Of a stretch of 64,000 nucleotides of DNA, positions 55,926 to 64,000 are shown one piece after another. Position numbers and translations under genes: made by a program. This DNA is from Massospora cicadina (taxonomy: Eukaryota > Entomophthoromycota > Entomophthoromycetes > Entomophthorales > Entomophthoraceae). Location of the stretch: positions 310,001 through 374,000 of the forward strand of contig JAKSZP010007895.1 of NCBI GenBank assembly GCA_022478985.1, given 5' to 3'. The notes beneath the pieces are model-generated. The model ran no database searches and was not told the origin of the DNA. It was given only the letters and a program-made list of their open reading frames with translations. Positions within the stretch are counted from its first letter, which is position 1; each line of letters starts with the position of its first letter.

Positions 55926-57174
55926 AGGACGAGGCGCTCCATTCTGACACCCCTGTCCAGCCTCAAGTATCCCCTACACACAAACCAGAAGCCATTAACC
56001 CTGAGGAAGTAGCTGCGGTATCTAATGACAATAAAGACATTGATACTGCTTACTCTTCTTCTGATGATTCTCCCATGTTCCTTATGAGGCCACCTCAGTT
56101 TGGAAGTTTGGTCACCTGAGTCACCATCTGGGTCCACAAGACTTCAGTTTACGCCACAGTCAACAGTGGCTTCCCCATGAACTGTATCTCTTCCAAGCTG
56201 ATGAAATGCATCAAGGTCACCCCCAATATGCCGTACTACATGGAGTATGGCATGGCTGGCCTCCAGCGCACCCAATCCATAGGGACCTATTCCTCTCTAC
56301 TGATTCAGTTCAGAAAGCTCGCTTTGGATACAACTGCCATCGCTCTGGACAACACTAGCTACAATATGCTCCTCGGGACCCAGTTTCTTCATGACTATTT
56401 GGCTGTTATCCACTACAATGGTGGTTTTCTCTCCCTTTTAGGACATCAAGTCCCTCTAGTTTCGAGACTGCCTATGATTCTAGGGCTGATGTCAAGGCCT
56501 GAGCCTGCCTACTGGAGACCAAAGGACAAATCGATCAGCTCAAGTACCAAATCTGGGGCTCTTGAGTCCAGCTACCCCCTCCTGCTGTGGATGGATCAGA
56601 GGGGATGCCAGTTTACTTGCCCCAGGTGACTACTGTGCCCCCAAAATCCCAGGTCATTGTCAACACCTGGGTCCATGTCAACATTCTCTCAGGGTACTTA
56701 CTGAAGGTCTGAGGCCTGGATAACCCATCTCCCAAGGAAGTGCTGACCTTCCCCAGAATCCTTGATCCAGCGTATGCTGGATCAACGTCAGTGTTGCTAG
56801 CCAACCTGACTAACAAACCAAAAGTCATAGGTCCTAACCAACCTGCCACTTACATCCGATTGTTACCAATGGGGGCTGTTGCTGACGTCCAAAGCTTTGG
56901 GGACTTAAGGGATTTTGGCCTGAAGTCACCACCATCAGTTAATTTGGTCGACGCTAACATAGGAAATGACCTCTCTGATGGACAGCGACTTAAAGTTCAG
57001 GAGCTCCTGGAGGAATACTCGGATCTATTTTCCATTTCAACCTACGACTTTGGAAGGATGAACGGAGTCCTCCACCATGTAGAAACTGGGGACGCCCCCT
57101 TTTCAGTCCCAGCCTTACCGCAAGAGCAAGGTCAAAGAGGCCCAGGTCACAGTAGAACTCAAACAGCTGCTTGA
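55922..57174 (+). pseudogene. Pol N-terminus and protease of element E
   Basis: Starts Met-Lys-Asp at the ATGA and is open for 65 codons of acidic, Ser-rich linker. After a stop (56117) the protease follows: the site is VNSGFPMNCISSKLM near 56158-56204, in which the catalytic Asp is replaced by Asn (GAC to AAC). The partner strand NMLLGTQFLHDY lies near 56366-56400. The linker to RT continues over 56740-57174 with ELLEEYSDLFS (about 57000-57030), the usual start of Gypsy RT. The protease is predicted to be dead. Confidence 0.83.
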
Positions 57175-58340
57175 CGTGGGGCACTTAGTCCCTTCGCATA
57201 GTCCTTGGTCTTCCCCTCTTTTGTTGGTCCAAAAGAAGGATGGCAAGCACTGGGTGGTGATGGATTATTGATGACTCAACTCCATCACCAATAAGGACAG
57301 CTATCCTCTGCCCTGGATTGACGATTCTCTCCATCTGCTTGAGGGTTCCCAGTACTTCTCAGCCATGGACCTCACCAGTGGTTATTGGCAGGTCAAGCTT
57401 GCTCCTGAAGACCAAGCCAAGTGTGCTCTAATTGCCCACAAGGGGATGTTTAAGCCCACCCAGATGCCCCAAGGCCTCTGCAACTCCCCAGCCACATTCC
57501 AGCGCGCCATGGATGGGATCCTTGGGGACCTGAAGCTCTCCTGTGTCCTGGTCTACCTGGACAACATCACCATTTTTTGCAAAATATTAACAGACATGTC
57601 AAACATCTTGAGGAAGTCTTTGAGCGTCTCTGGAAGGCCTCCATCAAGCTCAAACTCTCAAAATGCTCCTTTTTCCAGCCTGAGCTAGAGTTTTTAGGCC
57701 ATAAGGTCTCCAAGCACGGCATTAACCTATCCCCAACAAAGTCAACGTCATTGAAAAGATGTCGCGCCCCCAAAGCCTACAAGATATTCAAGTCTTTTTA
57801 GGTATGGTTGGCTATTACTGTCAGTTCATCCCACAGTTTGCTGACCTCACCAAGCTGTTGTTCTATCTTCTACAAAAAAATGTACCGTTTGAATGGCGAT
57901 CTGAGCAGGAGCAGGCCTTCAACACTTTACATACGGCCTTATGTACTAAACCTAGTTTAGTTCATCCCCATTTTGACAAGCCTTTTTTGCTGTTCACAGA
58001 TGCTAGTGATGTCGCTGTTGGGGCTATCCTGGCTCAGCACATTGAGAACCAGGTTGATCATCCCATAGCTTATTTTAGCAAGACCCTAAGCAAGGATGAG
58101 CGGAACTACAGTGTCACTTAGAGGGAATGCCTAGCAGTTCTCTTGGCCATCAAGCATTTCTAGCCCTACCTCTACAGTACCCATTTTACTATTATTACCA
58201 AAATTCTTCCCTTTGATGGCTGCAATAAATGAAAGACCCGGATGGATGGTTGGCCAGGTGGGCCCTATGACTACAAAGTTATGACTTCACCATCATCCAC
58301 CGCACTGGCGCTATTCACTAGAACGCTGATGGACTCTCCA
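57110..58340 (+). pseudogene. RT and RNase H of element E
   Basis: Fingers near 57180-57300 with VMDY followed by two consecutive TGA codons where Arg codons are expected; AMDLTSGYWQVKLAPEDQ (57363 on), TQMPQGLCNSPATFQRAMD (57457 on) and VYLDNITIF (YLDNI at 57554-57568, second Asp to Asn). Connection ELEFLGHKVSK and FLGMVGYYCQFI, RNase H FTDASDVAVGAIL (57995 on) and NADGLSRMP near 58320. One frameshift (about 57580) and a TAG (58121) break it. Not active as it stands. Confidence 0.87.
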
Positions 58341-58342
58341 GG

Positions 58343-59600
58343 ATGCCAGTATTAGCATTCCTGACCCCGGAGGAGGATCAGCTCTATGACTTGATAGGAC
58401 AGCCTGAACGATGGGAATTGGAATCCCCCCAGGTCCAAGCCAAACTCCGCTGGATGACTAAAGACACCCAGATTAAGGATGGTTTACTCTACAAGAAATT
58501 CAATAAGAGGTGGCTTCCCTACGTCCAGCCTTCCTCTCATACTGACGTCATCCTGGAAGGCCACACTACTGTTGGGCATGGTGCGGTCAAGAAGACCCAT
58601 GAGTGGCTGAAGTTATGCTGCTACTGGGACTGAATGGTCTAAACCATCCAAGAGGTTCTGGAAGCTTGTATGACCTGCCAATCCTAAGACTGGGCCAACC
58701 CTCAATATAAGCACTCCATTGTTGCACCGACCAAACCTTTCAATGTCATTAGTATTGATGTGTTGGGTCCCCTCCCCACTGGTCTACATGGTCACAAGTA
58801 TATAATTCTTGCCATAGACCATCTAACTAAGTGGGTTGAGGCAATCTCAGTCCCTGCAGCCACCGCTAAGGCTACCGCCCTATTTCTTGTTTGCTCCATT
58901 TTCACCCATCATGGGTGCCCCCTAAACCTTGCTCTTGGGCAATGGTTTGAACTTCACCTCCCAGGTAGTACAGGAATTAACCTCATTATTTGGCACCGTC
59001 CAGAGTTTCGCTGCCCCCTACCACACTTCTACTAATGGGGTGTAGAATGAACTAATAGAACTCTTGTATCCATCCTGCGGAAGTTGGCCGCCTCAGATCC
59101 TGCCCGCTGGAACCATTATTTGCCCAGCGCCTTACTTGCTTACTGGGTAAGATATCACCGTGTTATCAAAATGTCCCCATTTGAAGCCCTGTATGGGCAG
59201 GCACCTCGGCTACCCAGTAGCATCCAGCCCCTGCTTGTGGCATCCACTCCCAAGAACGCTGATTTAAATATGAGGGCTCTAGCCGCTGAAATTGTCTGGC
59301 TCCAAGCCCAAGCCACTCAAGGCATCGTTACCACCACTGGAAGAGAGACATCCCAATCAAATCTCAGACGACCCTCCTTACCAGAATTTCAACTAGGTGA
59401 CCTCATTCTCTTTTATCATCATTGACCTGGAGGCTGACAGTACAAGCTCAACGTGCTGTGGTCTGGACCCTACAAAGTTATACACAAGGTGAAGTCTTAG
59501 TACTCCATTGCCAACATCAATCAGGGGACTGTTGTAAACTGGGTGCATGGTCAGTTCATCTAGCCGTACACCTCCCTCCAACAGGATCTTGAAGGGGGCC
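58343..59600 (+). pseudogene. Integrase of element E
   Basis: Zinc-binding region with EGHTTVGHGAVKKTH and later CMTCQ (58556-58682). Core begins ISIDVLGPLPTG with the first catalytic Asp; the second (SDNG) has become LALGQW; MSPFEALYGQ follows near 59170. The C-terminus carries the GPY module (WSGPYKVIHKV near 59460-59490), typical of many Gypsy integrases. Stops at several points. The polypurine tract 59591-59600 overlaps its end. Confidence 0.85.
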
Positions 59601-59601
59601 T

Positions 59602-60016
59602 TGTAAGGATTCAAGATATAAATTGTATCAAATTCCTGTCTTCTGAATCTGGCCATGCTGAATTGGTCGTCGAACCTAAACAAGCTAAAACTCTTTCAGG
59701 ATCATCCTCACTTATTCCTGAGTCACGTGGAGCGGCCTTTCCACCCTTTCAGTCAGGTGAGCGACGCTATCCATTGAGGACGCCCTCAAGGAGGCCATTC
59801 CAGAAGATCAGTAAAGATCCTGATTGGATGAGGCTCTGAAGATCCTGAAGGCACTGAGTCCTGACGCACCCTATAAATATTGAAGCATTTTAATTTTAAT
59901 AATTAATTCAGTATTCTAACTCATTTTTCCATTTCCTCCTCGGCGCTCTTTCCAATTTTTCCAGCTTCAAGCCACTGCGAACCCCCAGCGCCAGTCTAAA
60001 GAATGTAGCACCAACA
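59602..60016 (+). repeat. 3' LTR of element E
   Basis: 415 bp, TGTAAGGATTC...ATGTAGCACCAACA, TATAAAT at 59872-59878, immediately after GAAGGGGGCC (polypurine tract, 59591-59600). Confidence 0.94.
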
Positions 60017-60021
60017 GAGCC
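60017..60021. repeat. Target-site duplication of element E, right copy
   Basis: GAGCC; identical to the left copy. Confidence 0.92.
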
Positions 60022-61560
60022 ATCATGGCCACTTGGATGAGGATGGTGTAGATCATCCAGTGTCTTTTTTCAGCAAGATGCTCTTGAAAGCTGAACGCAA
60101 CTACAGTATCATGGAGTAGGAGTGCCTAGCTGTTTTACTTGCCATGAAATACTACCATACATTTCTGCATGGAACCACCTTCACTGTTGTTACTGATTAT
60201 GCCTTCCTGAAATGGCTCCAAAATATGAAGGATCCTACTGGGCGGATGGTTCATTGGGCCTTGTAGCTCCAACAGTATGATATGAAAATTGTACACTGGG
60301 CTGGAACACTTCATATGAATGTTGATGTGTTGACTCGCTTACCTGTTCTTCATTTAAATAAAGGTAATCTGAAAGGTTGTATGACCTCCTTATTTTTCCT
60401 GACGCCTGGTACAATGAAGATGTACCAACTGGATGGTGATAGACTACCAAACACTCCAGTATTACTAAAAGAGAGTGGGAAGTTATATAAAAAAGCAAGA
60501 GTCAACTGGCTGCCCTATCTGCGGCCCTCAGAATGAGTACCTGCCATCATGGAGGCCCGCTCTACCCTTGGGAATGGAGTTCTGAAGAAAACTTATGAGT
60601 ATATTAAAAACTAGTTTTACTGAGAGGAAATTATGGAATCCATTATTGGCGTCCTGGAAGCTTTTAACCTGCAAACAGCAGTCTAGTCTCAAAACTCAGT
60701 ACCAATATCAACCTACTACCCCTCAACAACCATTATACACGGTAAGTTTAGATGTGGTAGGTCCCCTACCCTAGACTACCAGTGGGAATAGCTAATTAGT
60801 AATAGTAATTGATCACTTCACAAAATGGATTGAAGCACTGGCTCTCCCAGCAAACTGTAAAGCTACTTCTACTCTCCTCTATCAATCCATCTTCTTCCGC
60901 CATGGTTGCTTCAGGTCCTGCTCTGCGAAAATTGGAGGAACTTCACCTCTAGAGTAGTCAAAATCCTTGCTACCTCCATGGGAGCGCAGAAACTCTTTTC
61001 AGCCCCCTAAAACCCTAATAAAAATGGTACTGTAGAAAAGGCTAATGAAACTCAAGTATCCATACTACAAAAAATGGCCTCATCTGACCCTCTCCACTGG
61101 GATCAGTTCTTGCACAGTGCCTTATTGCATATCAGATTAGTTGTCAGATTCTCAAACTGTTTCCCTTCCACGTTCTATATTGTCAAGAACCTGTGATACC
61201 TGCTCTACTAGATTAAAGTGTCTTTATAACTAGGAGGGATGATCCTGACAAGGCCACAAAGAAGTTGGCCCAAAATATCATCCAACTACAATCTGATGCT
61301 ATGACTAATCTAGAAAAACTGTCATCAAATAGGGTTAAGAAGCTAATGAGCTTAGACCACCTTTACCCTCTTTCAATTTCTCTGACTTAGTGTTGTATTG
61401 TAACCAAATTACCTTCAGAAGTTGGAAGCTCAGGTCCTCCTGGGAAGGACCTTTTGCTATGAATTAAGAAATTGAGGATTATTAAAGTCTCTTGCTTCTG
61501 GGTTTACTAGTAATTGAGTACATGGACAGATTTAAGCCCTTATGTATTGACAACATTCTT
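60022..61560 (+). pseudogene. RNase H 3' part and integrase of element F
   Basis: RNase H resumes exactly where E ends and reads on in sense with the part before 53513; later pieces include GRMVHWAL and KIVHWAGTLHMNVDVLTRLP (60240-60340). Integrase shows SLDVVGPLP (about 60745) with the first Asp, VIDHFTKWIEAL (60806-60840), FFRHGC and a degenerate second Asp region. It ends with LEGVVL at the polypurine tract (GAAGGGGTAG, 61561-61570). Many stops. Confidence 0.78.
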
Positions 61561-61570
61561 GAAGGGGTAG

Positions 61571-62120
61571 TGTTGGACAATAAGATGTACGACTAGGTAG
61601 TAAGAATGCAACTGCTAAATACTTTAGATCTTATTATCAACCCCACGTCTAATTTTCAGCGGAATCTTTGTGACCAGAGTAATGATTTTACTCCTCCTGT
61701 GCTGCTAAATAACCTATCTCAAGATGAGGAGGTCACTTTAAACCCCCAGCAAAGTAGGCCAACTAACTTCAAAGTCCGCCTGCATCCCATCTTGAATTTT
61801 ACACAACTTCTTAAAAGGAAAGAAACCCCCTTTTATAGACCTGAAGGGCGTTCAGGGGAGAGAAAATATTTTCATAAACCAATCACCCCTTAGGAACTAC
61901 AGTAATTGGCTGAACAACCATATGTAAAAAATATCTTATTGGTGGGATTACATTAAAATACTCTGATATGATTGTGTCATCCTAAATATTGACTAAAAAC
62001 TAACTTAAGCTTTACCAACATATAAGTTTCCTGAGAGCGTTGATAGACTAAATGTTCATTTAGCCAAATTGAGATACCATCTGCCTAACCTGACTTATCG
62101 CAACCCTCACTATTAGCCAT
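61571..62120 (+). repeat. 3' LTR of element F, first part
   Basis: Begins TGTTGGACAATAAGATG and pairs with 48318 onward. It stops at CTATTAGCCAT, where insert H enters. The open frame 61606-61893 is a chance frame of the LTR. Confidence 0.85.
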
Positions 62121-63212
62121 TTCGAAATTTTAATCAGATGGAATCCTCCAATGATTTATCATTTTTTATGAGGATATAACCAATTCTGGTGAAATGGCTC
62201 ATTAACTAAATTTCGTGGTGCTTGATATGATTGCTAGGTAATTGCTCCCCAAATTGGGTCAAGCTAAATTCAAGTATTCCGCCAAGATTGGAAGTTAGGA
62301 TTGGAGTGGAGCAATTGATGGCCCAATTTGGTATTCAGATCACCATCAACTAATAGCTTAGGATCATCCATAGATTTATTTAAGTAAATACCAGTAGAAT
62401 CTGACAATCCCAAGTTTGAGGCAGCTGAGGATGTTTCCAGCACCTAATAATCAATTTCCCAAATTAGGTTTATGGATCACTCGTGACTAGTATCCAAGGA
62501 TGATCTAATTGTGTTTGTTTAGTAAGCGTTGGTGGAAACTGATTATCCTGAGTTTGAGGCAGCTGAGGTTGTTTCTTGTGCCTCATATTTAATAATTAAA
62601 TATTGCATGAATAAGGCGATTCCCCAGATAATCAACTTTAAAGAGTTGAAACATACTGTCAGCGAGATGCCAAGATATTCCAAGTCAAAGCAAGCAACCA
62701 ATGAGGTTTCCAGTGCATTATAATCAACTTGAAAGTCAAATCGAAATTTGATGTTTATTTAGTATAATAAATTATATGGCTCACTGGTGACTCAATGCCA
62801 AGGATGAGCCAAAACTAATTCAGACATTGGGAAGGATGGGGAGAGAGGGTTGACTCCAGGGAAGAGAGAAGTACATCAGAAGGCTGAGAAGACTGTTTGG
62901 TTGAAAGGACCAGTGATGAGCTGATAGGTTGGCGGTGGGCGCAGTAGCCCTTTTGTAGATAAAATATAAATACCTGGCGCTTCCCTTTCAATAAACATCT
63001 CCCTTTTCCCAATCTACATTGATTATATTACTTTTTCTTGTTGGTTGGAGTCGGTCTGGGGATCCCCAAATGGCGCAGGTGATATGCCAAGGGGTTAGCT
63101 GACGCTGTTGACTCCATGCCTAAGGCAAGTGTCAAGGGCCGACCAGTCCTCATACTGGTTGGCCTGCTGACCAGCAGAGCCCACTGTTGCCAGAAAATCA
63201 AATTTTCTGACA
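62121..63212 (+). mobile_element. Insert H in the F 3' LTR (solo-LTR-like)
   Basis: 1,092 bp flanked by AGCCAT (62115-62120 and 63213-63218), absent from the 5' LTR at the same place, which proves an insertion. It ends ...TTCTGACA, has TATAAATA near 62966 and AATAAA near 62991, and lacks pol, so a solo LTR is likely; the left end TTCGAAAT does not start with TG, so class is open. It contains diverged direct repeats: GAGTTTGAGGCAGCTGAGG-type blocks at about 62414 and 62551. Confidence 0.65.
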
Positions 63213-63218
63213 AGCCAT

Positions 63219-63450
63219 GAAGCAGCATAAATACTAAGAAGTGACAACTTAAAGAGGCTTTTTTTCTGATACCCAGGTTTTTACTTTAATAAAATTATCA
63301 AAAAAATCAAATTATTTTTGTGAGGTATAATTTTCCCCATATTTAAATTTAATCATCTTTTGCAAGTTTTAATATCCCTTAAACTTCTATACTTTTAAAA
63401 TCCTGTGAAAATAGCACCTGCAGGAACCTATCTACGCCAGGATTCCAACG
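63219..63450 (+). repeat. 3' LTR of element F, last part
   Basis: Resumes with AAGCAGCATAAATACTAAG (5' LTR: AAGCAGTATAAATACTAGG) and ends GCCAGGATTCCAACG, one base different from the 5' LTR end CCAACA. Confidence 0.85.
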
Positions 63451-63455
63451 CTTGC
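63451..63455. repeat. Target-site duplication of element F, right copy
   Basis: CTTGC, compare CCCGC at 48313-48317. Confidence 0.65.
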
Positions 63456-64000
63456 AAGGTGTACCTTTTTCCAGAAGGAAAATTAATTATTAATATGACA
63501 TCATGAATAGGAATTAAACTCTTACACAATAAATGTTCAAGCAACTTGGAAATCGCTTCAACAGAAGAGTTTAAGAAGATAATGGTATTTTTAATAATGA
63601 TGGGGTATTACCATCAGTTTAGACCCAATTTTGCTCAATTTAACAAGCCCTGTTTGTTTAATTGCAAAAATACACCTTTTGTATGGGGATAGAGCAGAAA
63701 TAGCATTTGAGATGATGAGCCATCTATTGATGGACCAATCTTCAACGCTTAAATTATGGGAAACCATTTATCCTCTTTATGGATGCATCTAATAAGAAGT
63801 AAGGGACATTTTCTTGTAGTTGTATGATGTAGGCATCAAACTGGGTGTCATATTACAGCAAGATGTTATGTAAGGCTGAGAAAAACTAAAGTTTTATAAA
63901 GAAGGAATGCCTATCAGTTATAATGATGGTGGAACACTTCTGGCCCTTCCTTTATGGCAAACTCTTACAGCTGTTACAACCACGCTTTTTTATAATGGCT
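63456..64000 (+). pseudogene. RT end, connection and RNase H start of element G
   Basis: Continues the RT cut at 48317: a Phe-Phe-type strand after the thumb, then EEFKKIMVFLIMMGYYHQFRPNFAQF near 63575-63640 in the FLGMVGYY position, then LFMDASNKK near 63775-63800 as the RNase H site. Runs off the window. Stops present. Confidence 0.78.

Larger units (their letters stand above)
53514..60016 (+). mobile_element. Element E: complete Gypsy element nested in F
   Basis: 6,503 bp with LTRs of 414 and 415 bp, TG...CA termini, primer-binding box, gag, pol (protease, RT, RNase H, integrase with GPY), polypurine tract GAAGGGGGCC and the perfect duplication GAGCC. About 28 substitutions separate the LTRs by eye (about 7%), mostly transitions. 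It is the best-preserved coding copy but has stops in gag and pol, one base missing in the knuckle, a protease Asp-to-Asn change and RT YLDN. Confidence 0.95.
48318..63450 (+). mobile_element. Element F: Gypsy element nested in G
   Basis: 5' LTR 48318-49097, primer-binding box, gag, pol with protease, RT and RNase H up to 53513, then element E, then RNase H and integrase from 60022 to about 61560, polypurine tract, and 3' LTR from 61571 to 63450. The 3' LTR contains insert H. F is older than E and H, which interrupt it, and younger than G. Confidence 0.88.
44172..64000 (+). mobile_element. Element G: outer Gypsy element, split by F
   Basis: Internal region starting at the primer-binding box and running gag, protease, RT to 48317, where the reading is cut inside RT by the F LTR. 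RT resumes at 63456 with the frame kept if one copy of the 5-bp duplication is removed. RNase H is entered before the window ends. All domains contain stops. Confidence 0.82.

Overview
This window is a repeat-filled stretch of a large eukaryotic genome, made almost entirely of Ty3/Gypsy LTR retrotransposons of different ages inserted into one another. I find no intact host gene, no rRNA, no genuine tRNA gene and no CRISPR array. The elements have fungal- or invertebrate-type Gypsy organisation (Gag with a CCHC knuckle, aspartic protease, RT, RNase H, integrase with GPY-type C-terminus). The host species cannot be fixed from the sequence; an early-diverging, TE-bloated fungus is my best but low-confidence guess.

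Layout. (1) 1-4490: decayed plus-strand Gypsy interior (element A), followed by LTR-like AT-rich DNA to about 6.3 kb. (2) 7090-15434: a complete minus-strand element C with 887/889-bp LTRs and a perfect 5-bp duplication GGCCC, inserted in an older plus-strand element B whose integrase resumes at 15.6 kb. (3) 18.5-43.4 kb: a three-level nest. Plus-strand element J (LTR end at 19.16 kb, carrying a tRNA-derived SINE) has its gag split by minus-strand element K (20520-40179), which is itself split by minus-strand element D (30616-39360). (4) 44.17-64 kb: a second three-level nest. Plus-strand element G is broken inside RT by element F (48318-63450); F is broken inside RNase H by element E (53514-60016, duplication GAGCC), and F's 3' LTR is broken by a 1.1-kb insert H.

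Shared biology. At least six elements carry the same primer-binding box just inside the LTR (TGGTGCTCACTA followed by a G-run), although their LTRs are unrelated in length. In C, D, E and J the gag stop overlaps the pol start as ATGA (GTGA in D), with pol in the -1 frame and beginning Met-Lys, so these families probably share one gag-pol coupling mechanism; C also has a G GGA AAA heptamer in phase. E and J Gags contain a collagen-like Gly-X-Y tract. By eye LTR divergence is about 3-4% in C, 7% in E, 15% in D and clearly higher in K and F, which agrees with the nesting order. Most copies have lost an Asp of the RT YLDD box and carry many TGA/TAG stops, consistent with cytosine-deamination-driven decay.

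The least explained segment is 37182-38328, a GC-richer block of three undamaged plus-strand ORFs lying antisense inside D's gag region.
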